NCBI RefSeq assembly: GCF_000829675.1
Contig: NZ_BBRX01000019.1
Location: forward strand, 1 to 64,000
DNA length: 64,000 nt
Direction: 5' to 3'
Source of the DNA: Acinetobacter rudis
Lineage (GTDB): Bacteria; Pseudomonadota; Gammaproteobacteria; Pseudomonadales; Moraxellaceae
Within the stretch, counting starts at the first letter, position 1; each line of letters opens with the position of its first letter. Positions 54,561 through 64,000 of this stretch are shown piece after piece. The notes under the pieces were generated by a model. It was given only the letters and a program-made list of their open reading frames with translations, was not told where the DNA came from and ran no database searches. A program made the position numbers and the translations under genes.

Positions 54561-54929
54561 AGCTACTTATCTTTATCTATTTACAGCTTTTTTCATATAT
54601 GAATAACAAAACAGCAATGTCATCATACTCGTAAAAAAAAGCGCTATCTACATGGAAAGTACTGAGTATTTTGATGTAATGACACGCCAATGTCGATTGG
54701 AATTATCTTCAACAAGGAATGTGTATAAAAAAAAATGTAATGACAAAAGAATGTTGCGACAGCATGTGTCGCTTTAGACAGAAGTCGCTCTTTTTTTATC
54801 GTAGAAACGCTGCATAATGCACAACATACACGGCGAAGACTCATAAGTATGCAGCCTAACAAAATGAATAGAGAAGTATTTGAGATCCGGTAGAAATTTG
54901 AGCCATCATCAAAGTTGACGGAGGTTTTT

Positions 54930-55244
54930 ATGGTAACAGCAATATTTACAACGATCATTGGATTCGCTCTGATTGCTGTAGCGTTGATCGCTGTTTTTTT
55001 CTCCCCTTACCGTCATTGGCTGGGGTTTATGTGTGCAGGAATGCTATTTTGGGGTCTAATTGAAGGCATCCGCTTTGGTGTACACAATGTTTTCCAGATA
55101 TCCATTGCCTATAGTTATTTGGCAGCAATCAGTACAGCAATGCTTGGCCTCATCGCATTTTTATTGTTTGCAGACAACAGAGCACAAAAGGCTATGGCAG
55201 ATCGTCGCTATATCGAGCATACACCTGTTTATGAAGATGAGTGA
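54930..55244 (+). CDS. Small three-helix membrane protein
   Basis: A 104-residue protein with three hydrophobic segments (IFTTIIGFALIAVALIAVFF, WLGFMCAGMLFWGLIEGI, ISTAMLGLIAFLLF) and an acidic C-terminus. The ATG at 54930 has GGAGG six bases upstream, which decides the start over an in-frame TTG at 54915. A terminator follows. Family not recognised. Confidence 0.65.
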   Translation: MVTAIFTTIIGFALIAVALIAVFFSPYRHWLGFMCAGMLFWGLIEGIRFGVHNVFQISIAYSYLAAISTAMLGLIAFLLFADNRAQKAMADRRYIEHTPVYEDE

Positions 55245-55300
55245 TCGAGTGAAAACTGCTGAAATGATGATTATTAATGGATAAATTAAAACAACAATAC

Positions 55301-55327
55301 AGATCCTCTCTCATAGAGGATCTTTTT
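55301..55327 (+). terminator. Rho-independent terminator
   Basis: AGATCCTCT (55301-55309), loop CTCAT, AGAGGATCT (55315-55323), then TTTT. It ends the small membrane-protein transcript. Confidence 0.85.
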
Positions 55328-55528
55328 ACGCTAAGTCATCGCTACACCTACAGGATATTCATATGAGGTGAAACTCAAAAGTTTGTTTTTCTTACAATGC
55401 AATCAGTTGCAAGCAACTCAATCTATTGACCATTTGTCATTGATTTTTTGTTGTGTAAAGCATTGATTGTCTAGATCAAACTTATGGTAGGATGAGCGAT
55501 ATATTTTTGAATTAAAACAACAGGCATA

Positions 55529-56014
55529 ATGCTCATGAAACTTTCTTCAATTCCCGTGGTAAAGCTACCAATTGTTGATGTCAGTACTGATCCGCTCGAT
55601 TTATTGGTGCTTGGTCTTGCATTACGTATGAAGCAGCTTGCTAAAACCAGTCCAAAATTTATTGAGTTAATTCACGATCGCCAATTCCGCATCCAGATCA
55701 GCACAGATCTTGGCTTTGCGCGACAAATTATTATCAACAATGGCAGTATCGATACTGTATCTGGTCAAGAAGCACCAGCTGATTTTATCCTACAATTTGC
55801 AGACAGCGAACATGGGGTAAAAACTTTAGCTAAAGGTGACCCAACTGCATTCATGACAGGTATGCAAGACGGCAGCATCAAAATGGAAGGTGATTTTAGC
55901 TTACTGGTTTGGTTCAATCAGGCTTCACGTTTACTTAAACCTAAACTTCCTAAACCGATCCAAGAAAAAATTAAAATTGCACGTCAATTTATCAAAGAAA
56001 AAACGGGACGTTAA
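55529..56014 (+). CDS. SCP2 sterol-binding-domain protein
   Basis: A 161-residue protein whose central part (FRIQISTDLGFARQIIINNGSID, then ADFILQFADSEHGVKTLAKGD, then GDFSLLVWFNQASRLL) fits the SCP2 fold with a hydrophobic tunnel. An alternative ATG is at 55535; the ribosome site does not decide clearly. Bacterial SCP2 proteins bind lipids or ubiquinone precursors (for example UbiT/UbiJ); this could have such a role. Confidence 0.72.
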   Translation: MLMKLSSIPVVKLPIVDVSTDPLDLLVLGLALRMKQLAKTSPKFIELIHDRQFRIQISTDLGFARQIIINNGSIDTVSGQEAPADFILQFADSEHGVKTLAKGDPTAFMTGMQDGSIKMEGDFSLLVWFNQASRLLKPKLPKPIQEKIKIARQFIKEKTGR

Positions 56015-56062
56015 GTTGCCTAAGCAACTGCTTCAATCGGCTTAGACTGAAGCACCCCCATT

Positions 56063-56090
56063 AAAAAGAGCGCCTAGTGCGCTCTTTTTT
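56063..56090 (+). terminator. Rho-independent terminator
   Basis: AAAAAGAGCGC, loop CTAGT-like, GCGCTCTTTTTT. It lies between the SCP2-like gene and the convergent dtd gene and can act in both directions. Confidence 0.85.
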
Positions 56091-56107
56091 GTCACTTGTC
56101 TCTATGC

Positions 56108-56548
56108 TTATTCAACTTCAAGTTGAAAGGTAACAGGGCCATCATTGATCAAATGTACTTTCATATCTGCAGCAAAAATACCCGTTTGGAGCTGTGGAAA
56201 CTGATCACGAGCATAATCTACAAGCTGTTGATAAAGCTGTTTTGCTGCCTCAGGTGGCATTGCTGGGCCAAAATCAGGACGTAAACCTTTTTGTGTCTGA
56301 GCCATTAAGGTAAATTGTGAAACCAACAATACCCCACCTTGTGCCTGACTGACATTCCATCCCATTTTGCCTTGTTCATCATCAAAAAAACGATACTTTA
56401 AAATTTTATCGATCAGCTTTTTGCCTTTTTCAAAGTCATCTTCTTGGCCCAAACCAAGAAAAACCAGCATACCGTGTGCAATTTCACCACAAACCTGTCC
56501 ATCAACTTCAACTTTTGCGGTTAATACCCGCTGTAATAAAGCACGCAT
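56108..56548 (-). CDS. dtd: D-aminoacyl-tRNA deacylase
   Basis: A 146-residue DTD, matching the E. coli length. MRALLQRVLTAKVEVDG, the active-site motif LLVSQFTLMAQTQKGLRP, and the C-terminal NDGPVTFQLEV are diagnostic. A GTG at 56560 is in frame, but the ATG at 56548 has GGAA at 7 bases and begins the conserved sequence. It removes D-amino acids from mischarged tRNA. The interval to pncB (56549-56837) carries no gene I can support. Confidence 0.95.
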   Translation of the reverse strand: MRALLQRVLTAKVEVDGQVCGEIAHGMLVFLGLGQEDDFEKGKKLIDKILKYRFFDDEQGKMGWNVSQAQGGVLLVSQFTLMAQTQKGLRPDFGPAMPPEAAKQLYQQLVDYARDQFPQLQTGIFAADMKVHLINDGPVTFQLEVE

Positions 56549-56837
56549 GCGCTGTTCCACTCTATCGACAAAAAATCGCCCAAAGTCTAACAGATTTAGT
56601 GTTCACACTTCACCACAACATCACTGTCGTCTGCAATGTACGCAATATCTGAGCCCTACAAGATCTAAGCACAAATTTGCTCTTATTTTTTCCTCTATTT
56701 CGCAACATCGCCTTGAGATTTTCTACAATCATCCACAGTATTTATCCGTTGTGTTTACATCGATTCAGTTAAAGATGCAGTTTTTTATCTGCAAATTGTG
56801 TTTTAATGCCAGAAGCTGATGAAAAACGCGTGCTTAT

Positions 56838-58052
56838 ATGTCTCCAATTATCCAGTCTTTACTTGATACTGATTTATACAAATTTACTATGTTACAGGTG
56901 GTCTTACATAAATTCCCCCAGACACATAGTGTTTACCATTTTCGTTGTCGTAACCTTGAAGATACCAGCTATCCTCTAACTGAGATCTTGGATGAACTCA
57001 ATGAGCAACTTGATCATCTATGCACCTTAAAGTTCACCGAAGATGAGCTGCAATATCTACGTCGTATGCGCTTTATCAAAAGTGACTTCGTGGACTATCT
57101 AGAACTCTTTCAATTAAAGCGTCGTTTTATCGAAGCAGGGATTGATGCAGAAGGACGTTTAGACATTTGGGTAGAAGGCCCAATGGTTCAAGCCATGATG
57201 TTTGAAATTTTTGTCTTAGCGATCGTAAATGAGCTGTATTTTAAACGCCTTCATAGCGCAGAAGTTTGGGCGGAAGGTGAGCGTCGTTTACAAGATAAAA
57301 TCAAACAGATTCAAGCTTATGAACAACAACAAAACCCATCTGACCCACCCCTGTTGATTTCAGACTTTGGTACACGTCGTCGTTATAGTATGCAATGGCA
57401 ACGCCACGTTGTGCAGTCCTTCCAACACGCAGTACCACAGGTGTTTCGTGGTACCAGTAATGTCTATCTTGCCAAAATTCTGGATATCACCCCAATCGGT
57501 ACGATGGCCCACGAATTCTTGCAGGCTTTCCAAGCACTTGATGTGCGCTTGAGAGACTTTCAAAAAGCGGCTTTAGAAACTTGGGTGCAAGAATATCGTG
57601 GTGACCTTGGAATCGCACTAACAGATGTAGTCGGGATGGATGCCTTCTTACAAGACTTCGATTTATATTTTGCGAAGTTATTTGATGGCTTACGCCATGA
57701 CAGTGGTGACCCTTATGAATGGGGTGACAAGGCTTATCAACATTATAAGAAACTCAAAATTGACACTAAAACCAAGATGCTGACCTTTAGTGATGGTCTT
57801 GATATCACCAAAGCTTGGGATCTACATCAATATTTCAAAGATCGCTTTAAAGTCAGCTTTGGGATCGGTACCAATTTGACCAATGATATGGGACTTACTC
57901 CGCTTAATATTGTGCTCAAACTGGTTGAATGTAATGGTCAATCGGTAGCAAAAATATCAGATAGTCCAGGTAAAACCATGACAGACAATGACACTTTCTT
58001 GGCTTATTTGCGTCAAATTTTTGATATTGCTGAAGAACCAGCTCAGCAATAA
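56838..58052 (+). CDS. pncB: Nicotinate phosphoribosyltransferase
   Basis: A 404-residue Pnc[33 protein letters not shown] (conserved His/Arg region), [22 protein letters not shown] and [17 protein letters not shown] are diagnostic. It makes nicotinate mononucleotide from nicotinate, after PncA (47247). A terminator follows at 58076. Confidence 0.96.
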   Translation: MSPIIQSLLDTDLYKFTMLQVVLHKFPQTHSVYHFRCRNLEDTSYPLTEILDELNEQLDHLCTLKFTEDELQYLRRMRFIKSDFVDYLELFQLKRRFIEAGIDAEGRLDIWVEGPMVQAMMFEIFVLAIVNELYFKRLHSAEVWAEGERRLQDKIKQIQAYEQQQNPSDPPLLISDFGTRRRYSMQWQRHVVQSFQHAVPQVFRGTSNVYLAKILDITPIGTMAHEFLQAFQALDVRLRDFQKAALETWVQEYRGDLGIALTDVVGMDAFLQDFDLYFAKLFDGLRHDSGDPYEWGDKAYQHYKKLKIDTKTKMLTFSDGLDITKAWDLHQYFKDRFKVSFGIGTNLTNDMGLTPLNIVLKLVECNGQSVAKISDSPGKTMTDNDTFLAYLRQIFDIAEEPAQQ

Positions 58053-58075
58053 CTGTAAATCATCTGATGCTTCTC

Positions 58076-58110
58076 GCACGGTCATAACCTCGTTATGCCG
58101 TGCTTTTTTT
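58076..58110 (+). terminator. Terminator of pncB
   Basis: GCACGG-T-CATAAC and GTTATG-CCGTGC (one bulged base) followed by T7. It ends pncB before the sulfurtransferase gene. Confidence 0.85.
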
Positions 58111-58209
58111 CACTAATTAACAATAAAAAATGCATAGTCACCAAAATGCCAAGCTGCAAGACTGTGTTAAAATTTGCGCCTATCAAAATTAAATTATAAA
58201 TGGTAAGTC

Positions 58210-59055
58210 ATGAGCACTGATTTGGATTTTGCTTTACTCATTGAGGCTGAGCAACTTGTGGCCCAGCTCAATCACCCAATGTTACGTATAGTGGATCTCA
58301 GTCGAGCATCTGTATATGCACAGCTGCATCTACCCAATGCGATTCATGTTAAGCCCAATATGTTGGTGCAACAAGATGACTATGCAACGGGACTACTGCC
58401 TGATGAAACCGCATTACAACAACTCATTAGCCACCTCAATATCTCACAAGATCATCATGTCGTCGTCTATGATGATGAAGGTGGTGCTTGGGCGAGTCGT
58501 TTAATCTGGACATTACACAGTCTTGGATTTGAACGCACCAGCTTACTTAACGGTGGGATACATGCTTGGTTGGCCGCAGGCTTCGCCACTGAGTCGCAAA
58601 CAGTCAAACTCGAACCGGTCAGTCACTTATTGACCGTACCAGAAACATCGAACTATCTCTATCGTATTGAATACCCTGAACTGCTGCAAAAGCTTGAACA
58701 CCAAGAGATTCAACTCTGGGATTGTCGCAGCAAAGAAGAATACACAGGTCAACGCTTAGCCGCACGTCGCGGTGGTCATATCCCAGGTGCATATCATTTT
58801 GAGTGGAGTACTGCACTTAATCGTGAAAATCATTTAAAATTACATACTTTACAGCGCACTCAACAACGCTTAGAGCAAATCGGACTGCGTGCTGATCAAC
58901 CCATCGTAGTCTATTGCCAATCTCATCATCGTTCTTCTTTAGCCTACGTCATTTGTCGATTACTGGGATGGCAAGTCTTGGCCTACGATGGTGCGTGGAG
59001 TGAGTGGGGTAATCATCCCAACAGCCCAATTGTGAGCGGAGAGCATCCATTTTGA
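58210..59055 (+). CDS. Two-domain rhodanese-like sulfurtransferase
   Basis: A 281-residue protein with two rhodanese domains. The second has the active-site loop [14 protein letters not shown] with the catalytic Cys; the first has [11 protein letters not shown] without a Cys, as usual. Length and layout match thiosulfate/3-mercaptopyruvate sulfurtransferases. Its stop overlaps the psd start (TTGA), so the two are translationally coupled. Confidence 0.88.
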   Translation: MSTDLDFALLIEAEQLVAQLNHPMLRIVDLSRASVYAQLHLPNAIHVKPNMLVQQDDYATGLLPDETALQQLISHLNISQDHHVVVYDDEGGAWASRLIWTLHSLGFERTSLLNGGIHAWLAAGFATESQTVKLEPVSHLLTVPETSNYLYRIEYPELLQKLEHQEIQLWDCRSKEEYTGQRLAARRGGHIPGAYHFEWSTALNRENHLKLHTLQRTQQRLEQIGLRADQPIVVYCQSHHRSSLAYVICRLLGWQVLAYDGAWSEWGNHPNSPIVSGEHPF

Positions 59056-59903
59056 CTATCGAAAACCTAAAAAAACAATTGTTTATTCAAGCGCAACGTG
59101 TAGTACCTCAACACAAACTCAGCCGCTTAGTCGGTAAGGTTGCAGCAAGTGAAAACTTTATTGTTAAAAATGCCGCAATTCAGGCTTTTAAAGCAAAATA
59201 TAAAATTGATCTGAGCATTGCTGAGCAAACCGATGCTTTGAAATATAAATCATTTAATGAATTTTTCACTCGCTCACTCAAACAAGGTGTCCGTGCAGTT
59301 GACCCTGCAGCAGATAGCATTGTCTGTCCTGCTGATGGTGCGATTTCACAACTCGGTAAGATTGAATCAGGTGAAATTTTTCAGGCGAAGGGTCAACACT
59401 ATTCAGTTGAAAAACTGATTGGCGATCCACAGCTTGCAGCCGTTTTTAAAGAAGGCCAATTTGCTACGGTTTATCTTTCTCCACGTGATTATCACCGCGT
59501 ACATATGCCATTTTCAGGTACATTAACTGAGACCCTATATATTCCTGGTGAGTTGTTTTCTGTCAACCAGACTACAGCTGAAACGGTACCAGGTCTGTTT
59601 GCACGTAATGAGCGTATGGTATGTTTATTTGATACTGAAATTGGTCGTATGGCCGTTGTTTTAGTGGGTGCTATGATCGTTGCGGGTATTGAAACTGTCG
59701 CGACAGGAAAAGTAAAACCTTCTGGTTGTCTCGAGCTGAATCATCACCAATTGGCTTTAGGGAAAGGCGATGAGCTTGGTCGTTTTTACTTGGGATCTAC
59801 AGCGATTGTATTATTTGAAAAAGATAAAATGCAATGGGATGCGCAGTTTAAGGCCAATGACTTAACGGCCATGGGCGAGCGTCTAGGTACTGTGCAGGCA
59901 TAA
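59052..59903 (+). CDS. psd: Phosphatidylserine decarboxylase
   Basis: A 283-residue type I Psd. [24 protein letters not shown] with the catalytic His, and the LGST autocleavage site ([13 protein letters not shown]) are present; Ser becomes the pyruvoyl group. The start is a TTG overlapping the upstream stop codon; no ATG lies near the conserved N-terminus, so the unusual start is well supported. It makes phosphatidylethanolamine at the inner membrane. Confidence 0.95.
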   Translation: MTIENLKKQLFIQAQRVVPQHKLSRLVGKVAASENFIVKNAAIQAFKAKYKIDLSIAEQTDALKYKSFNEFFTRSLKQGVRAVDPAADSIVCPADGAISQLGKIESGEIFQAKGQHYSVEKLIGDPQLAAVFKEGQFATVYLSPRDYHRVHMPFSGTLTETLYIPGELFSVNQTTAETVPGLFARNERMVCLFDTEIGRMAVVLVGAMIVAGIETVATGKVKPSGCLELNHHQLALGKGDELGRFYLGSTAIVLFEKDKMQWDAQFKANDLTAMGERLGTVQA

Positions 59904-59927
59904 GTCTAAACAGGACAGCCCATAGAT

Positions 59928-59956
59928 AAAAGCCTTGCATCAATGCAAGGCTTTTT
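59928..59956. terminator. Bidirectional terminator between psd and phoR
   Basis: AAAAGCCTTGCAT (59928-59940), loop CA, ATGCAAGGCTTTTT. It separates the convergent psd and phoR genes. Confidence 0.88.
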
Positions 59957-59978
59957 GCTTTCAATCGTGAAATTCATG

Positions 59979-61346
59979 CTAATCAGCATGATCTACACAA
60001 TAAAGATGTTGTTTAGGAAATACCGCTTTAAAGGTAGAGCCTTTATTTTCAATAGAATCCACTTCAAGGTGGGCACCATGCTGCATCAGTACATGTTTAA
60101 CGATAGCAAGGCCCAAGCCTGTTCCACCACTCTGACGACTTCGTGCACTGTCTACACGATAAAAGCGCTCAGTTAAGCGTGGTAAATGTTTTGGATCAAT
60201 CCCTATACCGTTATCTTCAACCATAAAATAACCATGGTCTTGATCGTCATACCAGCCGATGCTGATGATTCCACCCCGTGGGGTATACTTGATTGCATTG
60301 GTAATCAAGTTACTAAATGCACTAGCAATTTCCATGTCTGAACCAATCAAATCATAATGACTATCGATGTTCAGATTTAAGGTGTGGCCATAATCAACGT
60401 TATAAGCCTGTGCATCATCAAAAAGTTGGTTCATTAGACTTGGCATATCAATGATTTGATTTTTAGCTATTTGTTTGTCATTTTCCAAACGAGATAACAG
60501 CAATAAATCGTTCACTAATGCATTCATACGTCGAGTCTGTGACTGCATTTGTTCAAAAGCACGTTTCCAACGCGGATTGATATCTTCCTGATCAATAAAT
60601 GTTTCCACATAACCACTCAACACCGTTAATGGGGTGCGTAATTCATGTGAAATATTATCAACAAAATCTTTGCGCATCTGTTCAAGGTTTTGCATACGTG
60701 TCACATCATAAGCAACGAGCAAGTGGCTATCACTGCCAAAAGGTGTCAGTTTGATTTGCACATAATGCTCATCATTGATCGATGATTTAATTTTGATGCC
60801 ATCAGGTGATTTATCAATATCGTTAAAATATTCAATAAAACGGGGTTGTCTTAAAATTGACAGTAAATTACGCCCGCGATCAAGATATTGAATACCCAAT
60901 AACTTCTCTGCTGCAGGGTTAGCCCATTCGATTTGATTCAACTCATCAGTCAAGACCACCGCTTCAGCAAGTGCCACCAGCGATGATTGTGCACGATCAA
61001 TCAAACCCACCATATCAGCCTGTACCACACGTTCTTGGCGCTGAGAGCGGTAAACATTGAACAATAATGCCCCCCAAATACCGTTTAAGTTTGGAGGAAC
61101 ATCGTAGGGGCGATTAGAAATCCATTCATTGACTAAATACAATGAACGGAGCTGTAAAAATAAGAAAAATGCAAAGGCCGCCAATAAACAGCTGGCCAAA
61201 TATCCCATGCCATAACCGACTAAACCACCAATCAACAAGAAAAAAAAGAGAAGTTTTAAATCTTGTTTAGCAAAGTTCCACAGACTGCTATAGCGGAACT
61301 TTTTATGATCACGAGCAAGGTCGGGTACGGGATAAGGTTCATACAT
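59979..61346 (-). CDS. phoR: Phosphate sensor histidine kinase PhoR
   Basis: A 455-residue kinase. Two N-terminal membrane helices (LKLLFFFLLIGGLVGYGMG and ASCLLAAFAFFLFLQLRS) are followed by a PAS domain with VLTDELNQIEWANPAAEKLLG, the HisKA box FVDNISHELRTPLTVLSGY (phosphorylated His), and the ATPase region with NLITNAIKYTPRGG, DNGIGI and GGTGLGLAIVKH. No large periplasmic domain, as in E. coli PhoR, which senses phosphate through the Pst transporter and PhoU. It is 10 bases downstream of phoB. Confidence 0.93.
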   Translation of the reverse strand: MYEPYPVPDLARDHKKFRYSSLWNFAKQDLKLLFFFLLIGGLVGYGMGYLASCLLAAFAFFLFLQLRSLYLVNEWISNRPYDVPPNLNGIWGALLFNVYRSQRQERVVQADMVGLIDRAQSSLVALAEAVVLTDELNQIEWANPAAEKLLGIQYLDRGRNLLSILRQPRFIEYFNDIDKSPDGIKIKSSINDEHYVQIKLTPFGSDSHLLVAYDVTRMQNLEQMRKDFVDNISHELRTPLTVLSGYVETFIDQEDINPRWKRAFEQMQSQTRRMNALVNDLLLLSRLENDKQIAKNQIIDMPSLMNQLFDDAQAYNVDYGHTLNLNIDSHYDLIGSDMEIASAFSNLITNAIKYTPRGGIISIGWYDDQDHGYFMVEDNGIGIDPKHLPRLTERFYRVDSARSRQSGGTGLGLAIVKHVLMQHGAHLEVDSIENKGSTFKAVFPKQHLYCVDHAD

Positions 61347-61356
61347 AAAATTAGTC

Positions 61357-62067
61357 TTAACCTAGAGCAACATCAGCTCGTGTAGAGAAACGATAGCCTG
61401 TACCACGTACAGTTTGTACAAAACGGTCTACACCATAAGGCTCTAACACCTTACGTAGACGACGAATATGTACATCAATCGTACGATCTTCAATATAGAC
61501 GTTCCCACCCCACACCTGATCCAACAACTGGGCACGTGTGTAAGCACGTTCTGGATGTGTCATGAAGAAAGCCAATAAACGATACTCTGTTGGGCCCATT
61601 TCTAAAATATTTTGCCCAAAACTGACGCGTTGGCTGACTGGATCTAAAATCAAGCCATTGGCATCAATCGTTTTCTCTCCGCTGAGTGCATTAGCACGGC
61701 GTAAAACTGCTTTAATGCGTGAAACCAATTCTCGTGTCGAAAATGGTTTGGTCATATAGTCATCAGCCCCAGCATCGAGACCCTGAACTTTATGGTCCTC
61801 TTCACCACGAGCTGTCAACATAATGACTGGGATTTCAGACAGGTTTTCATCGCGTTTTAGACGGCGACAAAAATCGACACCACTTACACCACCTGGCATC
61901 ATCCAGTCTAAAAGAATCAGTGCTGGTCGTTGATCAACAACCATTTGATGTGCTTGTTTCGCATCTTCTGCTTGTAAACACTGAAAACCCGCCATATCCA
62001 AAGACGTATGGATCATCTCGCGAATTGGAAGTTCGTCATCGACGATTAGAATGTAGTCATCTTTCAC
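61357..62067 (-). CDS. phoB: Phosphate response regulator PhoB
   Basis: A 236-residue OmpR-type regulator. The receiver has [12 protein letters not shown], the phosphorylated Asp in [10 protein letters not shown], and [27 protein letters not shown]. The C-terminal winged helix includes [30 protein letters not shown] and [20 protein letters not shown] motifs. It activates pho genes under phosphate limitation and probably its own operon. Confidence 0.95.
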   Translation of the reverse strand: MKDDYILIVDDELPIREMIHTSLDMAGFQCLQAEDAKQAHQMVVDQRPALILLDWMMPGGVSGVDFCRRLKRDENLSEIPVIMLTARGEEDHKVQGLDAGADDYMTKPFSTRELVSRIKAVLRRANALSGEKTIDANGLILDPVSQRVSFGQNILEMGPTEYRLLAFFMTHPERAYTRAQLLDQVWGGNVYIEDRTIDVHIRRLRKVLEPYGVDRFVQTVRGTGYRFSTRADVALG

Positions 62068-62193
62068 AACGCAATATCCTATGTATGTACGAACGGTGAC
62101 CCGTTTGATTGTTTATGACAGGCTTATTACAAAGATTAATTATGACAGTATCATTGCAAAACTGATGTATACAGTTATTTTTGCAATTATTTG

Positions 62194-62220
62194 TGACAAA
62201 ACATGGTGAAAAATATGACA
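62194..62220 (-). promoter_or_regulatory. Putative Pho box upstream of phoB
   Basis: On the minus strand, TTGTCATATTT, TTCACCATGTT and TTGTCACAAAT are consecutive 11-base units: a TGTCA core at 62220 and another 22 bases later at 62198, with a degenerate middle unit. This is the tandem 11-bp arrangement of PhoB sites. Further isolated TGTCA sequences lie nearer the start codon (62115 and 62148). Confidence 0.5.
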
Positions 62221-62287
62221 AAACGGTGACTCCATCACAATAATGCAAGTTTGGTGTTTTCTGTCTATTAATCAAAAGTCACATGAC

Positions 62288-62968
62288 TTAATGCATAAAT
62301 TTGGCAATGAGTGCCTCAAAAACAACCTCACATGCTGCAATAATGTCTTCTTGTGACTGTTTAAATCCACCCATTACCCAGCGTATAGCAACTTGTGTTA
62401 CATAACCATTTAAGCCTGTTGCAACCAGTGAAATTTCTCCTGAACTTTTTTGTAAATCAGGAAGCAATAACAGTACAAAAGATTGAATCATACGGTCAAA
62501 ACGTCCCATCGACTCTTGAATCGTGGCCTGGTTATGGAGTTCTTGTACCAACATCGCATCTACATAAATAATTCGTGCCATACGTGGATCATTTTTGAGT
62601 AATTCAAATAATGCTGTTAAACCAGAACGAACCATCAAACGTGAATCAGGAGCGGCAGCAAAAATTGCCTGCATCACTGTTGTTTCTAATTTTTCAATCA
62701 GTTGTAAAAAGATGCTTTGGAACAAGTGTTCACTTTTCTTAAAAGATTCATAAAAATAACGTTCAGTCAGCTTTGCTTCATTACAGATATCTTTCACTGT
62801 TACTGAGAAAAAGCCTTGTTTCCCATACACTTCAATACCCGCTTCAATGAGTTTTTCACGACGAACTCTTTTTCTTTCAGCCAAAGATAAGCCCTTAAAT
62901 TGGCGCTCTTTGTTTACAGAACTCGCTGGTGCAGAGTCCTGTAACTTTAATGAATGATCCTGAGTCAT
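62288..62968 (-). CDS. TetR-family regulator
   Basis: A 226-residue TetR repressor. The HTH region reads LIEAGIEVYGKQGFFSVTVKDICNEAKLTERYFYESFKKSEHLFQ. The remaining helices form the ligand-binding domain. It is divergent from the SDR gene at 63170, with a palindrome between that is the likely operator. Confidence 0.9.
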   Translation of the reverse strand: MTQDHSLKLQDSAPASSVNKERQFKGLSLAERKRVRREKLIEAGIEVYGKQGFFSVTVKDICNEAKLTERYFYESFKKSEHLFQSIFLQLIEKLETTVMQAIFAAAPDSRLMVRSGLTALFELLKNDPRMARIIYVDAMLVQELHNQATIQESMGRFDRMIQSFVLLLLPDLQKSSGEISLVATGLNGYVTQVAIRWVMGGFKQSQEDIIAACEVVFEALIAKFMH

Positions 62969-63073
62969 TGTCAGAAGAACTTCCTATAGTCGATGTGTAG
63001 AGCATTCTAACAAGGTTCAACCATGAAACCTACGTATGAAAAACATTCATGATCATATCCGTCACATTTAGTA

Positions 63074-63095
63074 TTTGACAATACATATTGTCAAA
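63074..63095. promoter_or_regulatory. Palindromic operator between tetR and SDR genes
   Basis: TTTGACAAT (63074-63082), ACAT, ATTGTCAAA (63087-63095): a perfect 9-4-9 inverted repeat. Its position in the divergent promoter region makes it the probable site for the TetR protein at 62288. The remaining 201-base interval has no ORF. Confidence 0.7.
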
Positions 63096-63169
63096 TTTAT
63101 AGTGAATTTTAACACATTGCACATGACCACCATGACAGTGCACAGCTTTCAAATAAATAAGGATGAACA

Positions 63170-64000
63170 ATGAAAAATTTTGACAATAAAGTAGCTGCAA
63201 TTACTGGTGCTGGTTCAGGCATCGGCCAACAACTGGCGGTATTGCTCGCAAAACAGGGCTGTCATCTTTCTTTGAGTGATATCAATGAACAAGGCTTAGC
63301 AGCTACAGTTGAACTCTTAAAACCCTATACGATTCGTGTCACCACCAAACGACTTAACGTTGCAGATCGTGACGCTGTACGTGAGTGGGCAGAAGAAACT
63401 GTGCAGGATCATGGTTCAGTGAACATGATCTTTAACAATGCTGGTGTAGCGCTAGCATCTACCGTAGAAGGTGCAAGCTACGAAGAGCTAGAGTGGATTG
63501 TGAATATCAACTTCTGGGGTGTGGTCTATGGTACAAAAGAATTTTTACCTTATATCAAACAAACCAAGTCAGGTCATATCATCAATATTTCCAGTCTATT
63601 TGGATTAACTGCTCAACCGAGTCAATCTGCTTATAACGCTACAAAATTTGCTGTACGTGGTTTCACCGAGTCTCTACGCCAAGAACTTGATATGCAACAA
63701 TGCGGTGTGAGTGCACTTTGTGTACACCCAGGAGGTATTCGTACCAATATTGCCAAAACTGCACGTTCAAACCAAAGTTTAGGCAGTTTAGGCATGAACC
63801 CTGAAAAATCTATCGCGTCATTTGATAAGTTGCTTCGTACACCACCTGAAGAGGCTGCACAACAAATTTTAGATGCCGTACAAAAAGATAAGCGCCGCCT
63901 CTTAATCGGTTCAGATGCCAAAGCGATTGATTTAATGCAACGCGTCCTTCCAACAGGCTACCAAAAAATCACCAAGATCATGATGGGGCTAGGTAAAAAA
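63170..64000 (+). CDS. SDR-family oxidoreductase, 3' end beyond the window
   Basis: Open from ATG at 63170 to the window end (277 codons without a stop), so it is truncated by the edge. RBS GGATG precedes it. The cofactor motif TGAGSGIG is at residues 12-19, NNAG at about 90, and the catalytic triad is in NISSLFG (Ser) and YNATK (Tyr and Lys at about 155-159). The motif AAITGAGSGIGQQLAVLLAKQG with SDIN suggests NAD specificity through the Asp after beta-strand 2. Substrate unknown. It is the probable target of the divergent TetR regulator. Confidence 0.9.
   Translation, partial: MKNFDNKVAAITGAGSGIGQQLAVLLAKQGCHLSLSDINEQGLAATVELLKPYTIRVTTKRLNVADRDAVREWAEETVQDHGSVNMIFNNAGVALASTVEGASYEELEWIVNINFWGVVYGTKEFLPYIKQTKSGHIINISSLFGLTAQPSQSAYNATKFAVRGFTESLRQELDMQQCGVSALCVHPGGIRTNIAKTARSNQSLGSLGMNPEKSIASFDKLLRTPPEEAAQQILDAVQKDKRRLLIGSDAKAIDLMQRVLPTGYQKITKIMMGLGKK

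Noticed and set aside
54644..54958. Minus-strand ORF of 104 codons upstream of the small membrane protein
   Set aside because: No ribosome site, Cys/Ser-rich low-quality translation, and it overlaps the ribosome-binding site and start of the well-supported gene at 54930.
56367..56819. Plus-strand ORF of 150 codons overlapping dtd
   Set aside because: Antisense to the conserved dtd gene; Ser/Pro/Cys-rich translation; no ribosome site.
62057..62275. Minus-strand ORF of 72 codons overlapping the phoB start
   Set aside because: Its translation is Asn/Cys/His-rich without any fold signal and covers the phoB promoter with the putative Pho box.

Overview
The window is chromosomal DNA of a gammaproteobacterium of the genus Acinetobacter (AT-rich). 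I infer this from the protein sequences, from gene neighbourhoods such as bamC-purC-dapA, purE-purK and phoB-phoR, and from Acinetobacter-style families (FilA/DUF6160-like protein, DUF3325/DUF3649/PepSY iron cassette). The species cannot be fixed from the sequence alone. I see no tRNA, rRNA or CRISPR array.

Layout. 1-4.3 kb: the end of an ECF sigma factor gene, fecR, an STN-containing TonB receptor and a DUF4198 protein, forming a cell-surface-signalling iron uptake unit. 6.4-10.9 kb: a second, Fur-boxed TonB receptor with a PepSY reductase-like protein and two small membrane proteins. 12.5-18.1 kb: a BenE-type permease, then a MocR regulator divergent from a class II aldolase, a DapA-like lyase and an EamA exporter. 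18.1-23.7 kb: tyrosine/homogentisate catabolism (VOC protein, maiA, fahA, an aromatic amino acid permease, hpd), linked by three copies of a 16-bp operator-like dyad; hmgA is absent here. 24.7-25.6 kb: a decayed IS605-type element. 29.3-35.3 kb: a defence island, with an intact two-gene Gabija system (gajA, gajB) beside a truncated type I restriction gene and the remains (gmtZ end, gmtX) of a Gamma-Mobile-Trio element. 35.4-42 kb: an IclR regulator, an amino acid permease and secreted or exported proteins. 42.6-64 kb: housekeeping genes (mltB-like transglycosylase, purC, bamC, dapA, pncA, purK, purE, serB, dtd, pncB, psd, phoR, phoB) and the start of a TetR/SDR pair that runs off the end.

The two strongest unexpected signals are non-coding. 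First, two paralogous minus-strand loci (about 4.33-4.52 kb and 25.59-25.79 kb) look like CsrB/RsmY-type decoy RNAs: about 120-130 nt, three hairpins with AGGA loops including CAGGATG repeats, a Rho-independent terminator, and an 18-bp GacA-like palindrome at the same distance upstream of each -10 box. Second, the 0.65-kb gene-free region before the mltB-like gene carries eleven exact copies (plus one degenerate) of the palindrome TTTRAATTYAAA interleaved with three perfect DnaA boxes, an origin-like or DnaA-titration-like architecture.
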